Part shown: piece by piece, positions 28,225-40,110 of the stretch | Position numbering within the stretch: position 1 is the first letter of the stretch | How the letters are laid out: each line of letters starts with the position of its first letter | NCBI GenBank assembly: GCA_028554795.2 | Contig: CM068830.1 | Coordinates: 48,932,227-48,996,226 of the forward strand | Direction: 5' to 3' | DNA: 64,000 nt | Origin: Sinohyriopsis cumingii | Taxonomy: Eukaryota; Mollusca; Bivalvia; Unionida; Unionidae | The notes under the pieces: generated by a model | The model's input: only the letters and a program-made list of their open reading frames with translations | Database searches by the model: none | Told to the model about the DNA's origin: nothing | Position numbers and translations under genes: made by a program

Positions 28225-28756
28225 TAGAGCGCCGTCTGTTGTCATAATGACATGCTAATCTCTAGTATGACATTATGACAACAGATGGCGACACGAGTTG
28301 AACAACAAAGACGATAGTGATAAAACTTAGTATTTACATTGTTGCAAGGCCAAATCTGCATGAAAACATCAGTTGGAATGATGTAATTGTAAAGTTTATA
28401 AACAGAATATAAAAAAACTTGTAATAACTGACATAGCGTTTGTCATAAATCGCAAGATACAATGACACAGAAGTAAAGTAGATCGAAAAACTTGCAAGCA
28501 ACCATATACAGCTTGGATCAATAAAAAAAAAATCATGACTAGAATTATGAATGTAGCACTTGCAATCAGTCATTGACAATAATGCAGAAGGAAAGTAGCA
28601 CTTGCAAACTGCCATGTCCAATTTACATCAATGAAAATACAGTATACATTGATATAATTATGAAAGTAGCACTTGCAAGCAGCTATTTACAATACTGCAT
28701 CACGGAAGATTGGGAAATACACGCATATAATTATGGCGGTAATCCCCTTCCATATT
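28225..28756. repeat. Right arm of the ~0.53 kb inverted repeat
   Basis: Reverse complement of 22826-23350. It begins with its own small palindrome (GTCTGTTGTCATAATG ... CATTATGACAACAGAT, 28231-28290) and ends at ATAATTATGGCGGTAATCCC. Confidence 0.75.
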
Positions 28757-30054
28757 GGGGTCAAGCAATTCCGCCTGGGTATAAATATATGCTAACTGTG
28801 GCTGTAATGGTGATATGTTATAAAGCAGTAATGTGTGGAGACGTCTTCTTGCAAGCAGGGACGTAGAGAGCGATCACGGTCCCTGGGGTAAGAAACACCC
28901 AGGCCTAGCCTAGTTCTTGTTCAAACAAATTGTTTCATTTATAAAATTAAAAAGTGATATTCGGCTTGGGCCACATTACGGGCCCGGCGCCTCGAAGATA
29001 TATCCCAGTTTGCCCCCACTCCCTCTTGTCGGCCATGCTTGCAAGTGATATCCTGGTTTGTCCTCACGGTGTGGGCAGGATCCAAACTGGATTGCTCGTT
29101 TCGATGGACGGCCTGGGGCTCATATTATGGATTTTATTAGATGTTTGCCTCATTTTAGACATTACCTGATATGGTGAGTTTTTCTTTTTAATTTGAGAGA
29201 AAAACATAGAACAGTTATCGCCCTAACTGATTGTTGTACAGCTTTAGAATTATTTCGTCTGGCTACTTTTTGGTGTCTCTTCAGTTTGCATTTGAGTGCC
29301 AGTCCTTACTCTAACAGGGTTGCCATACAACAAACATTTACAGCACCACACTAGGACATAAAATGACTCTGGCAAAGTAACCAACCCTTTCATAAATTTA
29401 AACAAAAGAAAAAAGGAGAGGAAACCAGCTCTTGGTTTTATAGTCCAAAGAGAGGGGAGTACTATCATAAGTTTCTATGCAGAAAGCGAGACACGGAAAT
29501 CAGGCCCACTGTCAGCCCTGGGCAAAGGGAAGGGAGTGTGATCTCACCCCAAGCTTGTTGGGATGGGATAACCGAACCTCTAAATTATTGATGAAACAAA
29601 GCAAAGATTAACCATGGCCAAATTTGTACCTTTATTACTTTTTATATACACAATGAAACCATTCACATAACAAGGGAGGACAGGGAAACACACATCAAAA
29701 CATTTAGAAAATCAGGGTGTCACTTCAAAAGCTTAACCAGCCATCTGTGTTGGGATGAGGCAAGAAGTGTCAACATTAAGTTACATAAGTTCTTGCAAGT
29801 GAAGCAGTATAACCACCCCGCCAGATCAAGCACATATATTCGTAGTTCGCCGAACAGGAAAGGGCCAGGCAGGAGAATCTAAAAATTGTACGAACAAGGT
29901 CTTTCGTCAGCCAGAATAAAAGCGCTACAAGGTTCGTCCAAGAAGCGAGAAAATCTTGGAATCGCGACCATGCGACCATACACGTTTTAACTGAAGATCT
30001 CTCCTCTCTCATCAATTCGCCTTGTTTGTCTCTCTCTCTCGATCTCGATCTCGA
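28757..30054. other. Host intergenic sequence, no gene seen
   Basis: Short frames without domains. Near 28855 there is GCAAGCAGGGACGTAGAGAG, resembling the end of the MITE at 20838. Nothing else is supported. Confidence 0.5.
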
Positions 30055-30388
30055 TCTTGAGCGAGTACCGACGCGCGAACACGACCTTTTCGACGACCCA
30101 GTCTGTGACCCAATCGATGAACCAATCAGCGACTCATAACGACGACCCTGTCGACGACTCAGAGACTCACTTTACAACACAGTCGGCGACCCAGTCAACG
30201 ACCCAACGACTCAGTCGACGACATGGTCAGCGACCCAATCGAAGACTCGGTGACCCAGAGGACGACGCTGTCAGTGACCAAGAAGGACGACCTGGTCGAC
30301 GAATCGGTGGCTCACTCTACATCTCAGTCGGCGACCTAGTCAGCGACCAAACGACTCAGTCGACGACATAGTGGCGACCCAGTCGACG
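30055..30388. repeat. GACGAC-rich tandem repeat
   Basis: Irregular units of CGACGACCCAGT, CGACTCAGTCGACGAC and related words abut the start of the second Polinton. The open frame across it is low-complexity and is not called a gene. Confidence 0.7.
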
Positions 30389-30697
30389 ACATGAGTAATA
30401 ATAGGGGGCTGTATAGCGTCAATGGAAAACCCAATCAAAAAGGTCGCGAGCACGCATTGCGACAAGGTTTTTAAACCTGCCCCCCCCCCCCCAAGCACGT
30501 ATAACGACAAGGGGCATTTAACATAAAGAATATTGGGTCTGACCCAATAACGACAAGGGAAAGTGAGGTTGTTGTATAAGGACAATAGGAATGGAACAGG
30601 TGAGGTGATGTCACGGTACTGAATATTGATAACAATGTAGCAAGGGGCTGACCTAAATAGGAGCTACTCTAGGGATAGACAAATACAGGAGAGCTAC

Positions 30698-30798
<101 letters not shown>

Positions 30799-30900
30799 TA
30801 TATACATAGATTGATGAAGATCAATCTATCATACGTTAACTATAAAATTGACTACAAAAATTGTTCGGCAAGAAAGCAAATCTTTTCGAGGCATATGGGT

Positions 30901-30916
30901 GGCCCTGAAAATGGCC
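30901..30916 (-). terminator. Histone-type 3' stem-loop, one mismatch (module F)
   Basis: Minus strand CCAAA, GGCCATTTTCAGGGCC, ACCCA, then CCTCGAAAAGATTTGC. One stem base differs from modules A, D and E. It lies 27 nt after the stop of the decayed Arg/Cys gene, so position and flanks are conserved although the gene is dead. Confidence 0.8.
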
Positions 30917-30943
30917 TTTGGTTTTTATGTTAACATCATTCCT

Positions 30944-31181
30944 TTAACATAGAGGGCATCGCATAGGTCTTCTCCTCTTCCTCAAACTTCTTCTGACTTC
31001 TGGACCATAGATGAGGATTCTCTTCAAACAGCCTTGTCTCTCCACATAAATTATTCTTTTCCAAACGCTCGTATCGATGATCCGGATGATTGTCCATTAT
31101 GATTTCACATACATGGGTAAGTGCGTACGGAACAGCGTCGACGATACGAGAGTAGATGATTCAACAAACATTAGTCCACAT
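30944..31181 (-). pseudogene. Decayed homologue of the small Arg/Cys-rich gene
   Basis: From ATG 31179-31181 the frame is disturbed after five codons (4 extra nt) and has an in-frame TAA in the middle. The C-terminal part remains recognisable: YVERQGCLKRILIYGP, VRRSL, an Arg run and a terminal CPLC. It aligns with 18061-18294 at matching positions and is followed by module F. Confidence 0.8.
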
Positions 31182-31410
31182 CTTGTGACGAGAACAGGGG
31201 AAGGGAATGAAATGAACTGTGGTTATTTATAGTGGAAAAGCGGATCGAAACGGATTGAGTTTTTTCACCAAACATAACACGCGTTACAAAATTCAGTCAC
31301 AGTGAGGAGTCTGTCTTTTAATCCGAAGAGAGTTGAATCTAACGTCACATTCCCTATATAGATGCGTTAGCGTCTGTACGCAGTGAATCAATACGACAAA
31401 GTTTTAAAAC
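31182..31410. promoter_or_regulatory. Decayed bidirectional promoter of the second Polinton
   Basis: Keeps ATTTATAG facing left, AACACGCGTTAC in the middle and CTATATAGATGCG (about 31352) facing right, in the same order as 17842-18060. The CRE palindrome is reduced to TAACGTCA. Confidence 0.6.
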
Positions 31411-32035
31411 ACGACGGAAACTAAGAAGACGATGAGTTGGGGTGCGCTGGCAGTGGAGACGAGAAGCGATGGTATAGCAGCGGCTACCAAAGTCAACACG
31501 ATCTTACTTCCAGAAGACATAGTTTAATTGGGATTTAGTCGATTATTTCTCTTCTTCGCAAGAATTTGTTCCGGTACCAGTACCTTCGTCACCTTCTCCT
31601 TTGCCACACGTCGAGGATTTTAAGCACAGACAGAAAGAAGAATTGGAGAAATTTTTACAACAGCAGAAAGAAGCAGAACAAGTTTTTCTCCTTCAACAGC
31701 AACAGCGAGAAGAAGAAGAGACAATAAGGAATCGACAGGAAGAAGCAGCAAAGAAGAAACAATGTCTGAGAGAGGAGGACAGTGCAAGTCAAACGGTGAC
31801 GATACTCTTAGATATTTTGGCAGAGCTAAGGAGTCTGTAACACATGCTACAGATTTCTTTATTACGACCCAAGAGAAAAAGACCTTCCCGAGCCAAACGC
31901 ACCAACCCTGCTGTTACACATGAGATAACACCCCTAGTGATTTCTACCAAATCATTGAAAGGAGCAAGCCCAGAAGTAGTCCTAGACCGTGGCAAATGCT
32001 TAGGGCAGTTAAAGCTGATCAAGTCCCGTTTCTGA
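31411..32035 (+). pseudogene. Decayed homologue of the Q-rich coiled-coil gene
   Basis: The position matching the start codon reads ACG. The sequence then aligns with the 17290-17841 protein (WGALAVET, then SQEFVP, KQEELEKF-like coiled coil, TVTILLDILAELRSL, RPKRKRPSRAKRTNP, LGQLKLI). There are frameshifts near 31530 and a TAA after LRSL. The best open piece is 31601-31840. Confidence 0.8.
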
Positions 32036-32049
32036 GTTTGGTTTTCAAC

Positions 32050-32065
32050 GGTTCCTTTCAGGGCC
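32050..32065 (+). terminator. Degraded histone-type 3' stem-loop (module G)
   Basis: GGTTCCTTTCAGGGCC followed by ACCCA and CCTCGATTAGAGATAGC. Two stem positions are now G-T wobbles and the loop-closing pair is lost. It sits 14 nt after the homologous gene end. Confidence 0.65.
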
Positions 32066-32277
32066 ACCCACTTACCTCGATTAGAGATAGCATTCATTTT
32101 GCCAAAATCAAATAAAACTCAAAATCCTTTTAAACCCCATGAAGTACGCGTGTGAATGCGTGGGTGTAGGTCCATATTCTAAAAAATCAAAACCAAGAAA
32201 CACTTATGTTTTTTGTCTGGTCTATCCTGGTCAAATTTTACAATCCAATTCACAAACAACACTTTAAAAGCTTTATA

Positions 32278-32676
32278 GACATCTGCATTGTTTTACTTTT
32301 ATAATTTCTTCCATTTCACAGGTTTTTTCTTTTGTTCATCATTGTTTCCTCGTCTTCTTTTCTTCTATCTTTTCTCTTTCTGGATGTGTTTGGGTTCTTC
32401 TTTTGGGAGATTACATGTTCTTCCTGTTCCGAATCCCTCTCTTCCGCTTGTTCCTGTATTTTTTAAACGGCATTCTGAAAACCAATTTCATATCTCTTGA
32501 CAATGATAACAATGTATCTTGAGTTTTGTCTCTTCTGACACCTGTCTTGCTTTTTTGACGGTCTGGACACTTTGTAGCCCAATGCCCTTTCTTCTTACAG
32601 ATATAGCAACTATCTTTTTTCGTATGACACCTTTCAAAGCTCTGATCAGAAGTTCGATCTGTATGGGCTCTTCCAT
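32278..32676 (-). pseudogene. Decayed homologue of the zinc-knuckle gene
   Basis: The minus-strand start MEEPIQIELLIRALKGVIRK matches the 16542-16991 protein. A frameshift then splits the first knuckle (CYICKKKGHW in another frame), and the second knuckle is partly deleted. The E/K/R tail is visible down to about 32290. Confidence 0.75.
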
Positions 32677-32865
32677 CGTTCTGGTCGGTTTGAGAGTGAA
32701 ATGATTACTAGGAGGGAAGATACAGACCCTTTATATAGGGAATACCCTGGTCTGACATGGATAGAGAGACCCGTGGCGTTTAAAATGTAGTCATTTGACT
32801 TTTTGCAGTCAATATGAACCGATCGCATCATTTCGTGGAGAAAGCGGAAGAAAGTAAGAGCCAGA

Positions 32866-34549
32866 AATGTGATGTATTGCACAGTAGCTGAAGTCTTAGC
32901 TCAGATTCATGCCAGCGATTTTAAAGATGACATGAGTGAGCCCGAATCCAGACCCAGAGACTCTACACCCAACCAAAGTTCACCAGTAAATCCTGAAAAG
33001 TTCTTTCACATTCGAGATAAGGAAAAGCGCTCCTCTGGAAAATTTAGAACTACAGCTTACACATACACGATGAAGTTTAAAGATTTCAAGTCCGAATTAC
33101 CATTGGAGAAGGCAGAGGGATTCATCACTGAGGTATGGGAATTTTTGTTAAGCACGCTGAAACGACAATGTGAAGCCAAAGAGACGATCGCTTGAGACCT
33201 TCCATTCATCACGATAGTTTGAAGTCCCTGGTTTGGATCGAGTTTAGCAGCTCAGCAGAACTGACACCTTCCAAAGTCATCAACAAGACTAAACACGTGC
33301 AAGAATCCAACATGTTTCTCATCACCGATGGAAAAGCGACACTGTTAATAACCCACGAGTCTCTTCGCCAAGGGACCGAACGCAAAAAGGCGTTATTGGT
33401 GGACGACCTTCCTAGCCTCAAGCGTAGCCTTGTCCAAATTAGCAAACCTCAAGACCAGATGTGTTTAGCCCGTGCTATCGTGGTGCGACGAACGTATGCC
33501 GACAAGAACGACACGGCAGAATGGAAAAGAGCCTGGAAAACAATTTAAAAATCAAACCGAACCAAACAACGATATGAAACAGAACTTTGGTTACAGCATG
33601 CGGAGATATCCAATGACGCACTCTGTGGAATTCCTGAAATGCAGAAATTGCAACACGTCTTGGCTCAACACTACATTTTGAAAGTGCACTCTCAAGAAGT
33701 GCGCGAACTTCTATTGTTTTGAGGCAAAAATTTCAAAGACGGAAAATACATTAATGTCTATCATCTTGATGAACATTTCGATGTCATTACCAGTGTCACT
33801 ACATTCTTGAGATACAGTTATTACTGTGAGAAATGTGACTATGGCTATAACAATCGAGAGCAACACAAACGCTGTGGATCGAAATGCGATGGATGTTTGG
33901 CCTCTCAGCCCTGTCTGGACGAAGGACAAGAACGGGTGCATTTCCCTGCTTGTCAGCACACTTGTGTCAGCCCTGCATGTTACTAACAACATCTAAAGAC
34001 GTAAGGTTCACAGAAGAAAAGTGCTTGTTCAACTGCTGAGATTGTGCCCTACTTGTAGACAAGCCATACGCACCAATAGTGTCAAGTTACAGGTGTGTTC
34101 AGGAAAGAAACTATGTCACATTTGTCTCCAAATCATATACTTGGAACACGAATGCTTTAAACGCATCGTGTGAAAGTTAAAAGCTGGTGGACCCTCTGAG
34201 CCCACGGGACAGTTTGCACGGAGGACTGACGAATGCCACCCGTTTGCTGTGCCACGCTGACGAGTGGAAAGGAGAAGAAATCAAATACTTGGATGTGTGT
34301 TCACTGTATCCTTACGTGTGCAAATATTGTCGCTTTACCGCAGGTCACCCGCAGTTGCTGACGGAACACATCGACCTGAAAAACATTCGACAATACGAAG
34401 GCTTTGAACAAGTGCAAAGTCTTGCCTCCCACGGACTTGTACCACCCCATTTTACCTCACCATTGCCAAGGAAAACTGATGTTTCCCTTGTGCCGTATTT
34501 GTGCCGAAACGTCCAATCAAGACCAGCCTTGTCAGAAAACCCAGGATAA
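32866..34549 (+). pseudogene. Decayed, internally deleted PolB of the second Polinton
   Basis: Begins AEVLAQIHASDFKDDMSEPE and tracks the N-terminal and zinc regions of the intact PolB through several frames (KFRTTAYTYTMKFKDFKSEL, then DQMCLARAIVVRRTYADKND). Near 34170 it jumps from the zinc region directly to the palm (SPRDSLHGGLTNATRLL, DVCSLYPYVCKYCRF), losing the exonuclease domain. It stops at 34549 within the thumb-side Cys-rich segment. Confidence 0.85.
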
Positions 34550-34679
34550 TATCTACATCGTGATAGATTATTAGATCCGGACACCGCCAGTGTTTCCAAA
34601 AACAATTGGGTTCGTTTTTTATTTCGAAAGTCTCATACTATATCTACAATCACTGGCGAATATAAGAATAAATTTGCAG

Positions 34680-35010
34680 AATTTGAGAAATAAGTCGAAG
34701 AGTTTAAAAGAGCACCCTTACCGGGAGATATATTATCCCCCTAAACATAGTGATTCAGACCACATCGTATTGGGGAAAGATTTGCAATTTGAAGATATTA
34801 GACGAAAGAGGAAATTACGTTCAGCAAGTAAGAAAAACAAACAGAAGAAACAGCAGAAGTGGTTTTGTTACTCGAGATAGTGACTTTATAACCCCATGCC
34901 CTAATAAAGTACCTGGAGATGTGAACAGACTAAAACTCCTCATTGACAGAAAAAGAACCGGTAATAATTCCCCAGAAATAATTAATGAAGCAGCTGATAT
35001 TTTTCAATGA
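34680..35010 (+). pseudogene. Unrecognised coding remnant
   Basis: Two overlapping frames share the reading HPYREIYYPPKHSDSDHIVL and GKDLQFEDIRRKRKL. The charged composition suggests former coding sequence. The family is not recognised. Confidence 0.4.
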
Positions 35011-35164
35011 TTATTTACAGGTGGTATCATGGATATTAATGCTTATCAGTCCCTCATTGATGAAATTGTTGATGATTCACCCAAGTGATTGAGATAAGTA
35101 ATTAGATACAATGACTAAAATAAGATGATTATACATAATGCTCATTGTGGACCTGTAATGATCA

Positions 35165-35475
35165 GGGTGATAACTTGGCGATTACCAACATATAAAGCGA
35201 TCAACGGAGATGGACTCGGTGATGTTCAGGGTCTATTTAGAAGGATATACCCAAAAGCGATACCGATTACAAAGTAACTGGGAACGAAAGCGATTGATGT
35301 TGTTCGTGATAAAGGTATTGGTGCTGTTGGTGATGTTGCTAGCAAAGCATTCTCAGCAATCAAGGTTAGACTAGCACGAGAAATGCAACGAAAACCTCAG
35401 ACAGTAAAATTGCCCAGCACTGAAATTATGCCCGCAAATGTCAGTAAAATAATAAATCAATTTGCAAATTAAAAC
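35165..35475 (+). pseudogene. Gly-rich small core-like protein remnant
   Basis: GDGLGDVQGLFRRIYPKAIP followed by a broken frame AIDVVRDKGIGAVGDVASKA. The GDGLG-x-GLFR-P pattern recurs in small Polinton proteins of this lineage with pX-like character. Stops interrupt it. Confidence 0.45.
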
Positions 35476-35539
35476 TAGCAGATTTATCTAATGTACCCAT
35501 GACAGAAAAATACAAAATAAAACTGCTAGTTTAATAGCA

Positions 35540-36975
35540 GGAAGTGGTCTTCGTGTTAGACTATAACAATTATAATAAAATGTTTAAACGTGTATTTGAT
35601 CCAGCATTTGACATGGACACACCAGTTCTCAAAGATGAATCGATACGTGATTATCAATATTATTTTTATGACGCAGACAGCCAAATCAGTGTGGGCGAAT
35701 TAAGTTGCAAGTTCAGGTTACAAGCATATATTTCTTACCCGATGAAGCATTTATTGAACTTGGAAGTGAAATTCTGAAAACAGATAATACTGAATATGGA
35801 GTTGATATTAGGGTTGGTGTTGTAAATAATGCCATTATAGCGTTGTTCGACAATGCTACGTATATCATCGACGGAAGAAAGATCGAATCAATTCATAAAA
35901 ACGTCGATGAGGCCACGACTATATTGGGCCTAGCAAGATAGTCCTATGATTTTTCAAGATCAGCTGGTCCGTCGATGATGTTTTCCAAAAACACTTTTGA
36001 CAACCTTAACAGCATAACAATATAAGACGACGAAGAAACAATGCCGACATCGGTGATGCTGATGTGTGGCCGGTGGTTCATGGTGCTAATCCAGAATTCA
36101 ACTTAGGATTAGCAGCATGTAGATCAATACTAAAGGATGGAATCAGAAGATTTTCATGTTCAATTCCACTGTCACATATCTTTGGATTTTGCAGAAATGT
36201 CAGAATGGCTATTTTCGTAACCAAACATGCAATTGCACTTGTAAGAAAGGCTAATGACGATATTGCAATCTGGCAAACTGCTGCTGTTGTTGATGCTGGT
36301 AAAGTAATACTAACAAAACTTTCATTGTGGATACCAATAATTATACCATCACTCTGAAGAACAACGGCTACTTTCTTTTATGCACTAGGGTGGTAAATCA
36401 ACATTATCATGGCTGACGATGACTACAGATAGTTTTCAAAGTACTTCTAATGGTTTATTCACATGGCAGATAGCATCACAACAAGGTGTATCTGTATCAG
36501 TACCGCGACATATATTTGTTGCTTTCCTAAATACTGAATGAGTAAACTCACAAACACACAGTATAATGTTATTTGACAAACTTGGTATTACTGAGTTTTC
36601 AATGAGAATAAATGGACATCAAGAACTAGCTGAGGATATATTACTGAATTTTGAAAATAATCATGTAGCACGTGCAACAGCGTTTGATAACATTCATGGG
36701 ACGTGATCAAACTATTGATTCCGGTCTGCATATATCACAACTAGATTTTACTATGCTGTATCCGATCTATTATGTTTCACTGGAACACTTGGATTTATTT
36801 GGACAATCAGTCGTTGATATACATTTTCGAGGTCGTGCGGCAAGAGGAGCTATTGCTAACTATAGAGCAACCACTGTCATACTCTCAGACAAAGCAATGT
36901 TGCTTGAAGGTGTTGGTGGAAGAATGAGAGTTATTGATGCCCCAGTAAAAAACATGTACTGTTTTCCAAACAGGT
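35540..36975 (+). pseudogene. MCP: Major capsid protein of the second lineage, heavily frameshifted
   Basis: Pieces in order: DPAFDMDTPVLKDESIRDYQ, LPDEAFIELGSEILKTDNTE and DNATYIIDGRKIESI (35544-35941); FSCSIPLSHIFGFCRN and VTKHAIALVRKANDD (36064-36357); and a C-terminal piece (36672-36977). The order and the SIRDYQYY, IPLSHIFGFC and ALVRK landmarks fit the capsid family of hydra/arthropod-type Polintons. At least four frame breaks are visible. Confidence 0.7.
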
Positions 36976-37006
36976 AATTAAATCACTCATGATATTATAA
37001 TGTCGT

Positions 37007-37228
37007 ATGTTAGGACTGGTCGGCCTGGTGTCAGGCGCCATTAAAGATATAGCAAAGACGGGTGCTATCTTTCCACTTCTTGCAGCTATACCAGCGTTAA
37101 TAGCCGCTGAAGCCCCAACTGTTGCAAAAGCAGCTGCACTTGATACTGTTGGAACTGTTGCTGGGATGACATTAAAGAAAGTAACAGGTCACGGAATAAA
37201 ACTTTCAATAAAAGGGAAAGGGGTCTAA
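37007..37228 (+). CDS. Small hydrophobic pX-like protein
   Basis: A 73-residue open frame: LGLVGLVSGAIKDIAKTG, then AIFPLLAAIPALIAAEAP, an Ala-rich stretch and a basic Gly-Lys tail. The G-x-I-F-P-L-L-hydrophobic core is the pX-type signature also seen in the intact element (9703-10089). It is the least damaged frame of this decayed element. ATG 37007 gives the full frame. Confidence 0.5.
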   Translation: MLGLVGLVSGAIKDIAKTGAIFPLLAAIPALIAAEAPTVAKAAALDTVGTVAGMTLKKVTGHGIKLSIKGKGV

Positions 37229-37294
37229 AACTGCCAGGAACCCCTCATTCGTAGTACTGAAAATGTCTAAGGGTCCCTGAGACACATCGTTGAT

Positions 37295-37690
37295 TCTTCC
37301 TATGTCCAAATTTGATTTACCTGATGCTGCTAAGCGATTAAATATAAAAAATATTCAGGCGTTGTATGCGTGATCAATTAGAAAAACAACAAAATATCCA
37401 GGAAACAAATGGTGTCCTTGATCTAGATAAAAACTCTGGAAAAGATACTCACTGGGTTGCATAGGCGGGGTGATCTACGTGGAATTGTTTATTTCGATTC
37501 GTATGAACTGGTACCACCAAAAGAATTTTTAAATATATCGGTGGGTTTCAAACTCCCGTTTGTTATCAACATTACTAACACAGACAATAACCGATCCGCC
37601 AATATGTGGCCGTGAGGTAATTGATGTATTCGTCGCCTTGTCAAAGTCCATAATACCACCTCATAAAGTTGTACACGAGTATACCACATT
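37295..37690 (+). pseudogene. PRO: Adenain-like maturation protease remnant
   Basis: In shifting frames: MSKFDLPDAAKRLNIKN, VLDLDKNSGKDTHWVA (catalytic His at about 37450), then GIVYFDSYELVPPKEFL. This matches the start and His/Asp regions of Polinton cysteine proteases. The Cys region is not recognisable and several stops intervene. The intact Polinton at 1558-18821 has no counterpart. Confidence 0.65.
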
Positions 37691-37715
37691 TTAAACAGAT
37701 CTTAGTTAATATACA

Positions 37716-37961
37716 ATGGTAGATATTTACCGACGATCTCGCCTGAGTAAGACTAAGCAAGGCAATTTATCCAAATATGCAACTTTTAACGAGGTCAAAA
37801 ATGAACTTGCTGGTCTTTTGGGTCTCGCAAATGTGGACCAAATTGAATTGGTTGTTTTTCAGGATCAACAAAGAAGATTAAATACGAGCAATATCCCGTT
37901 GACAAATATTATTCTGCGGGTTCCAGATGCAACAGAAGATAACTTAGCCGTATTTACTTAA
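37716..37961 (+). CDS. Unknown 81-residue frame in the decayed element
   Basis: MVDIYRRSRLSKTKQGNLSK, then LLGLANVDQIELVVFQDQQR. Intact but short. It may be the N-terminal piece of a longer protein broken near 37960. No family recognised. Confidence 0.4.
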   Translation: MVDIYRRSRLSKTKQGNLSKYATFNEVKNELAGLLGLANVDQIELVVFQDQQRRLNTSNIPLTNIILRVPDATEDNLAVFT

Positions 37962-38207
37962 AACGGTAAAATTAAAAAATCAGAGGAATCAGTCTTAACA
38001 CATTAATGAGATAGATTACTGGACGCATCATACCAATTGGAGATATTATGTATGGCGATCTCAATATGAGCACATGCACAATAATCAATGTGAGAGAACC
38101 AAATCAGACGATGATATGGCAACGAAAAGATACATATGTAATAGCACCAGCGATAGGAATCGGCGTCGTTGTTGTAACAAGAATTACTGATATTCTTAAT
38201 ATCATCG

Positions 38208-38209
<2 letters not shown>

Positions 38210-38302
<93 letters not shown>
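38210..38302. repeat. (TA)n microsatellite
   Basis: About 46 TA repeats interrupt a former coding region of the decayed element. Confidence 0.95.
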
Positions 38303-38305
<3 letters not shown>

Positions 38306-38533
38306 CGTGCGCGGTTGATAAGTACACGAGTATGCAGTAAAATTACATACAGCGACGCTAGCATACTCCAAATTATCTTCGTTTATACCATCAGGTCTCA
38401 GCGATGGAATAATATCAGATACTGAGTTCACACAAATGATTAATATTTACCGCGAATATACAAATGTACCATTGGGAATGACTGTGTCAGAATCTACGAA
38501 TGATTTAGGGTCAGGATTTAAAAAATAATAAAA

Positions 38534-39261
38534 ATGTCAACATCGAACGAATTACCACAACAGATCGTCACGAATACAACGCCGTCAAAAACAACAATGA
38601 TATCAGCAAGCTCAACCAATCCTGAGTTAAATGTTAACTTTCCAACTGCGATTCCAGCCAAAGAAGTTCCACTAGCACAATTACAAGCTGGCCAAATATT
38701 AGATCATATTCTTTCGGTGGGCTGCAAGCAAATAATTGACTTGTGGTTTCGTATAAAATAAAAACAGACGGAACACCAGACTAGAATGTCTTGAGTATGC
38801 CTACGGGTAGTAAACAGAGCGAACAAATGAACGATCAATTCCAGCATATAATCAAATCTATATATTCTTCATAGATCAGAACTGTATTAGGATGGCCTGA
38901 GGTTCCACCGGTTTATCAAGGACCACCAGAATCTAAACGAGTCAATTATCCCACGGACAAGAGAATATTTTTAAAACTTCCAGAATATATGAAAAGACAA
39001 TCATGGTTGAATATTGAATCACAGGTAGATAGTGAAAAACTTTATTTTACTACAGCTGATGGTGAAAGACTTCCTAACTTATCAAAATCTTTATATCATT
39101 TTAGCAAAGATGAAACTGATTATATCGATGAAGAGTATATTAACTCATTTTCCAAAGAAATTAATTCAGAATATAACCGAGTACACGGCGATCTACTAAA
39201 TCTATTTTCTTTTATATCACAACACTACAATGATAATACAAAACAACAGATCATTGAATAA
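38534..39261 (+). pseudogene. Unknown broken frames in the decayed element
   Basis: An open piece of 75 residues (STNPELNVNFPTAIPAKEVP) and one of 90 residues (KRQSWLNIESQVDSEKLYFT) are separated by stops. The second is preceded in frame by coding-like PPVYQGPPESKRVNYPTD. The family is not identified. Two neighbouring genes or one split gene are possible. Confidence 0.4.
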
Positions 39262-39299
39262 ATACAGCATCTAAACCAGGTTGCATCAGATCACAAGTT

Positions 39300-40110
39300 T
39301 CTTAATAGAGTAATCATTCAAATAGTAGCTTTCTACGGACATGGAATGTTGGTTCATTGTAAAAAAAAAAAACAATTATTATCACCCAAGGAAATTTGTT
39401 CTCGAACACTTTAAAATAACCAAACCAGACTTATCAATTTTTATGTACCAGAATTCAACGCCGATGATTTAACAAAATCAGTTGTTAATGTTATTGATGA
39501 TTATTTTTTTTCTCCAAAGTACTTGAAGCATGGAGCAAAATAGCCCCACCGGCAAACATCCTCAAGCACAACAATGATCCTTACGGTGGTTGTCGTCATA
39601 TATCACTAGGTGTTGTAAATATAACATCAACGATCGCATTTAGTCTTGTATGTGATGCAATTCATGTCAGCTATTAAGTAGATATTGAAAAATCCAGTCA
39701 GGCCCAGCAGAGATATATTTTATATACATTCACACCTCAAGCATCCCCTGGATTTTTGATTGTGTTAGAACCCGTTAATCCATTTTATCTGCAATGTCAT
39801 AATCGGCTATTGGCACGGATACATGTCAAGCTTCCTGACCAGACCGGATACTTGCTTGATTTGCGACATGAAGTTTTGAACATAAATATGTACGTGCGTT
39901 CGTAGAGGATTTTATAGAATCTGTTTCTGAGTCTACGAACTCACAATTATTTATGTGGTATTATATATGTACCAGCAGGCGAGAATTTTTATATACAACA
40001 AGGAGATACTTGAAAGTGCCGTCAGAACAATATTGACACTTCTAAACATAGAAAAATTTAGTGTTAATATAATTATTGATGAATAAGGTGATGAAGAATT
40101 TTTGTTAATG
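39300..40110 (+). pseudogene. Remnants of further structural genes
   Basis: Coding-like pieces in changing frames, e.g. RYILYTFTPQASPGFLIVLE and NPFYLQCHNRLLARIHVKLP, then a charged segment LMQEQLNELQREH. The first could belong to a minor capsid or penton-type protein. This is a low-confidence suggestion. Confidence 0.35.

Larger units (their letters stand above)
34550..40110 (+). mobile_element. Decayed Polinton-like element of a second lineage, left part
   Basis: A plus-strand series of broken frames with recognisable major capsid, adenain-like protease and pX-like small proteins. The sequence types differ from the two elements above and recall the Polinton group found in hydra and arthropods. 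It is joined to the second Polinton at about 34549 and continues after an insertion as 45522-47720. No terminal repeats were identified. Confidence 0.7.

Noticed and set aside
30057..30371. 104-residue frame rich in T/Q/S/R
   Set aside because: Derives from a GACGAC/CAGTCG tandem repeat with no other gene signals.
38003..38431. Isoleucine/tyrosine repeat proteins over (TA)n tracts, also at 24086-24280
   Set aside because: Translation of TA microsatellites.
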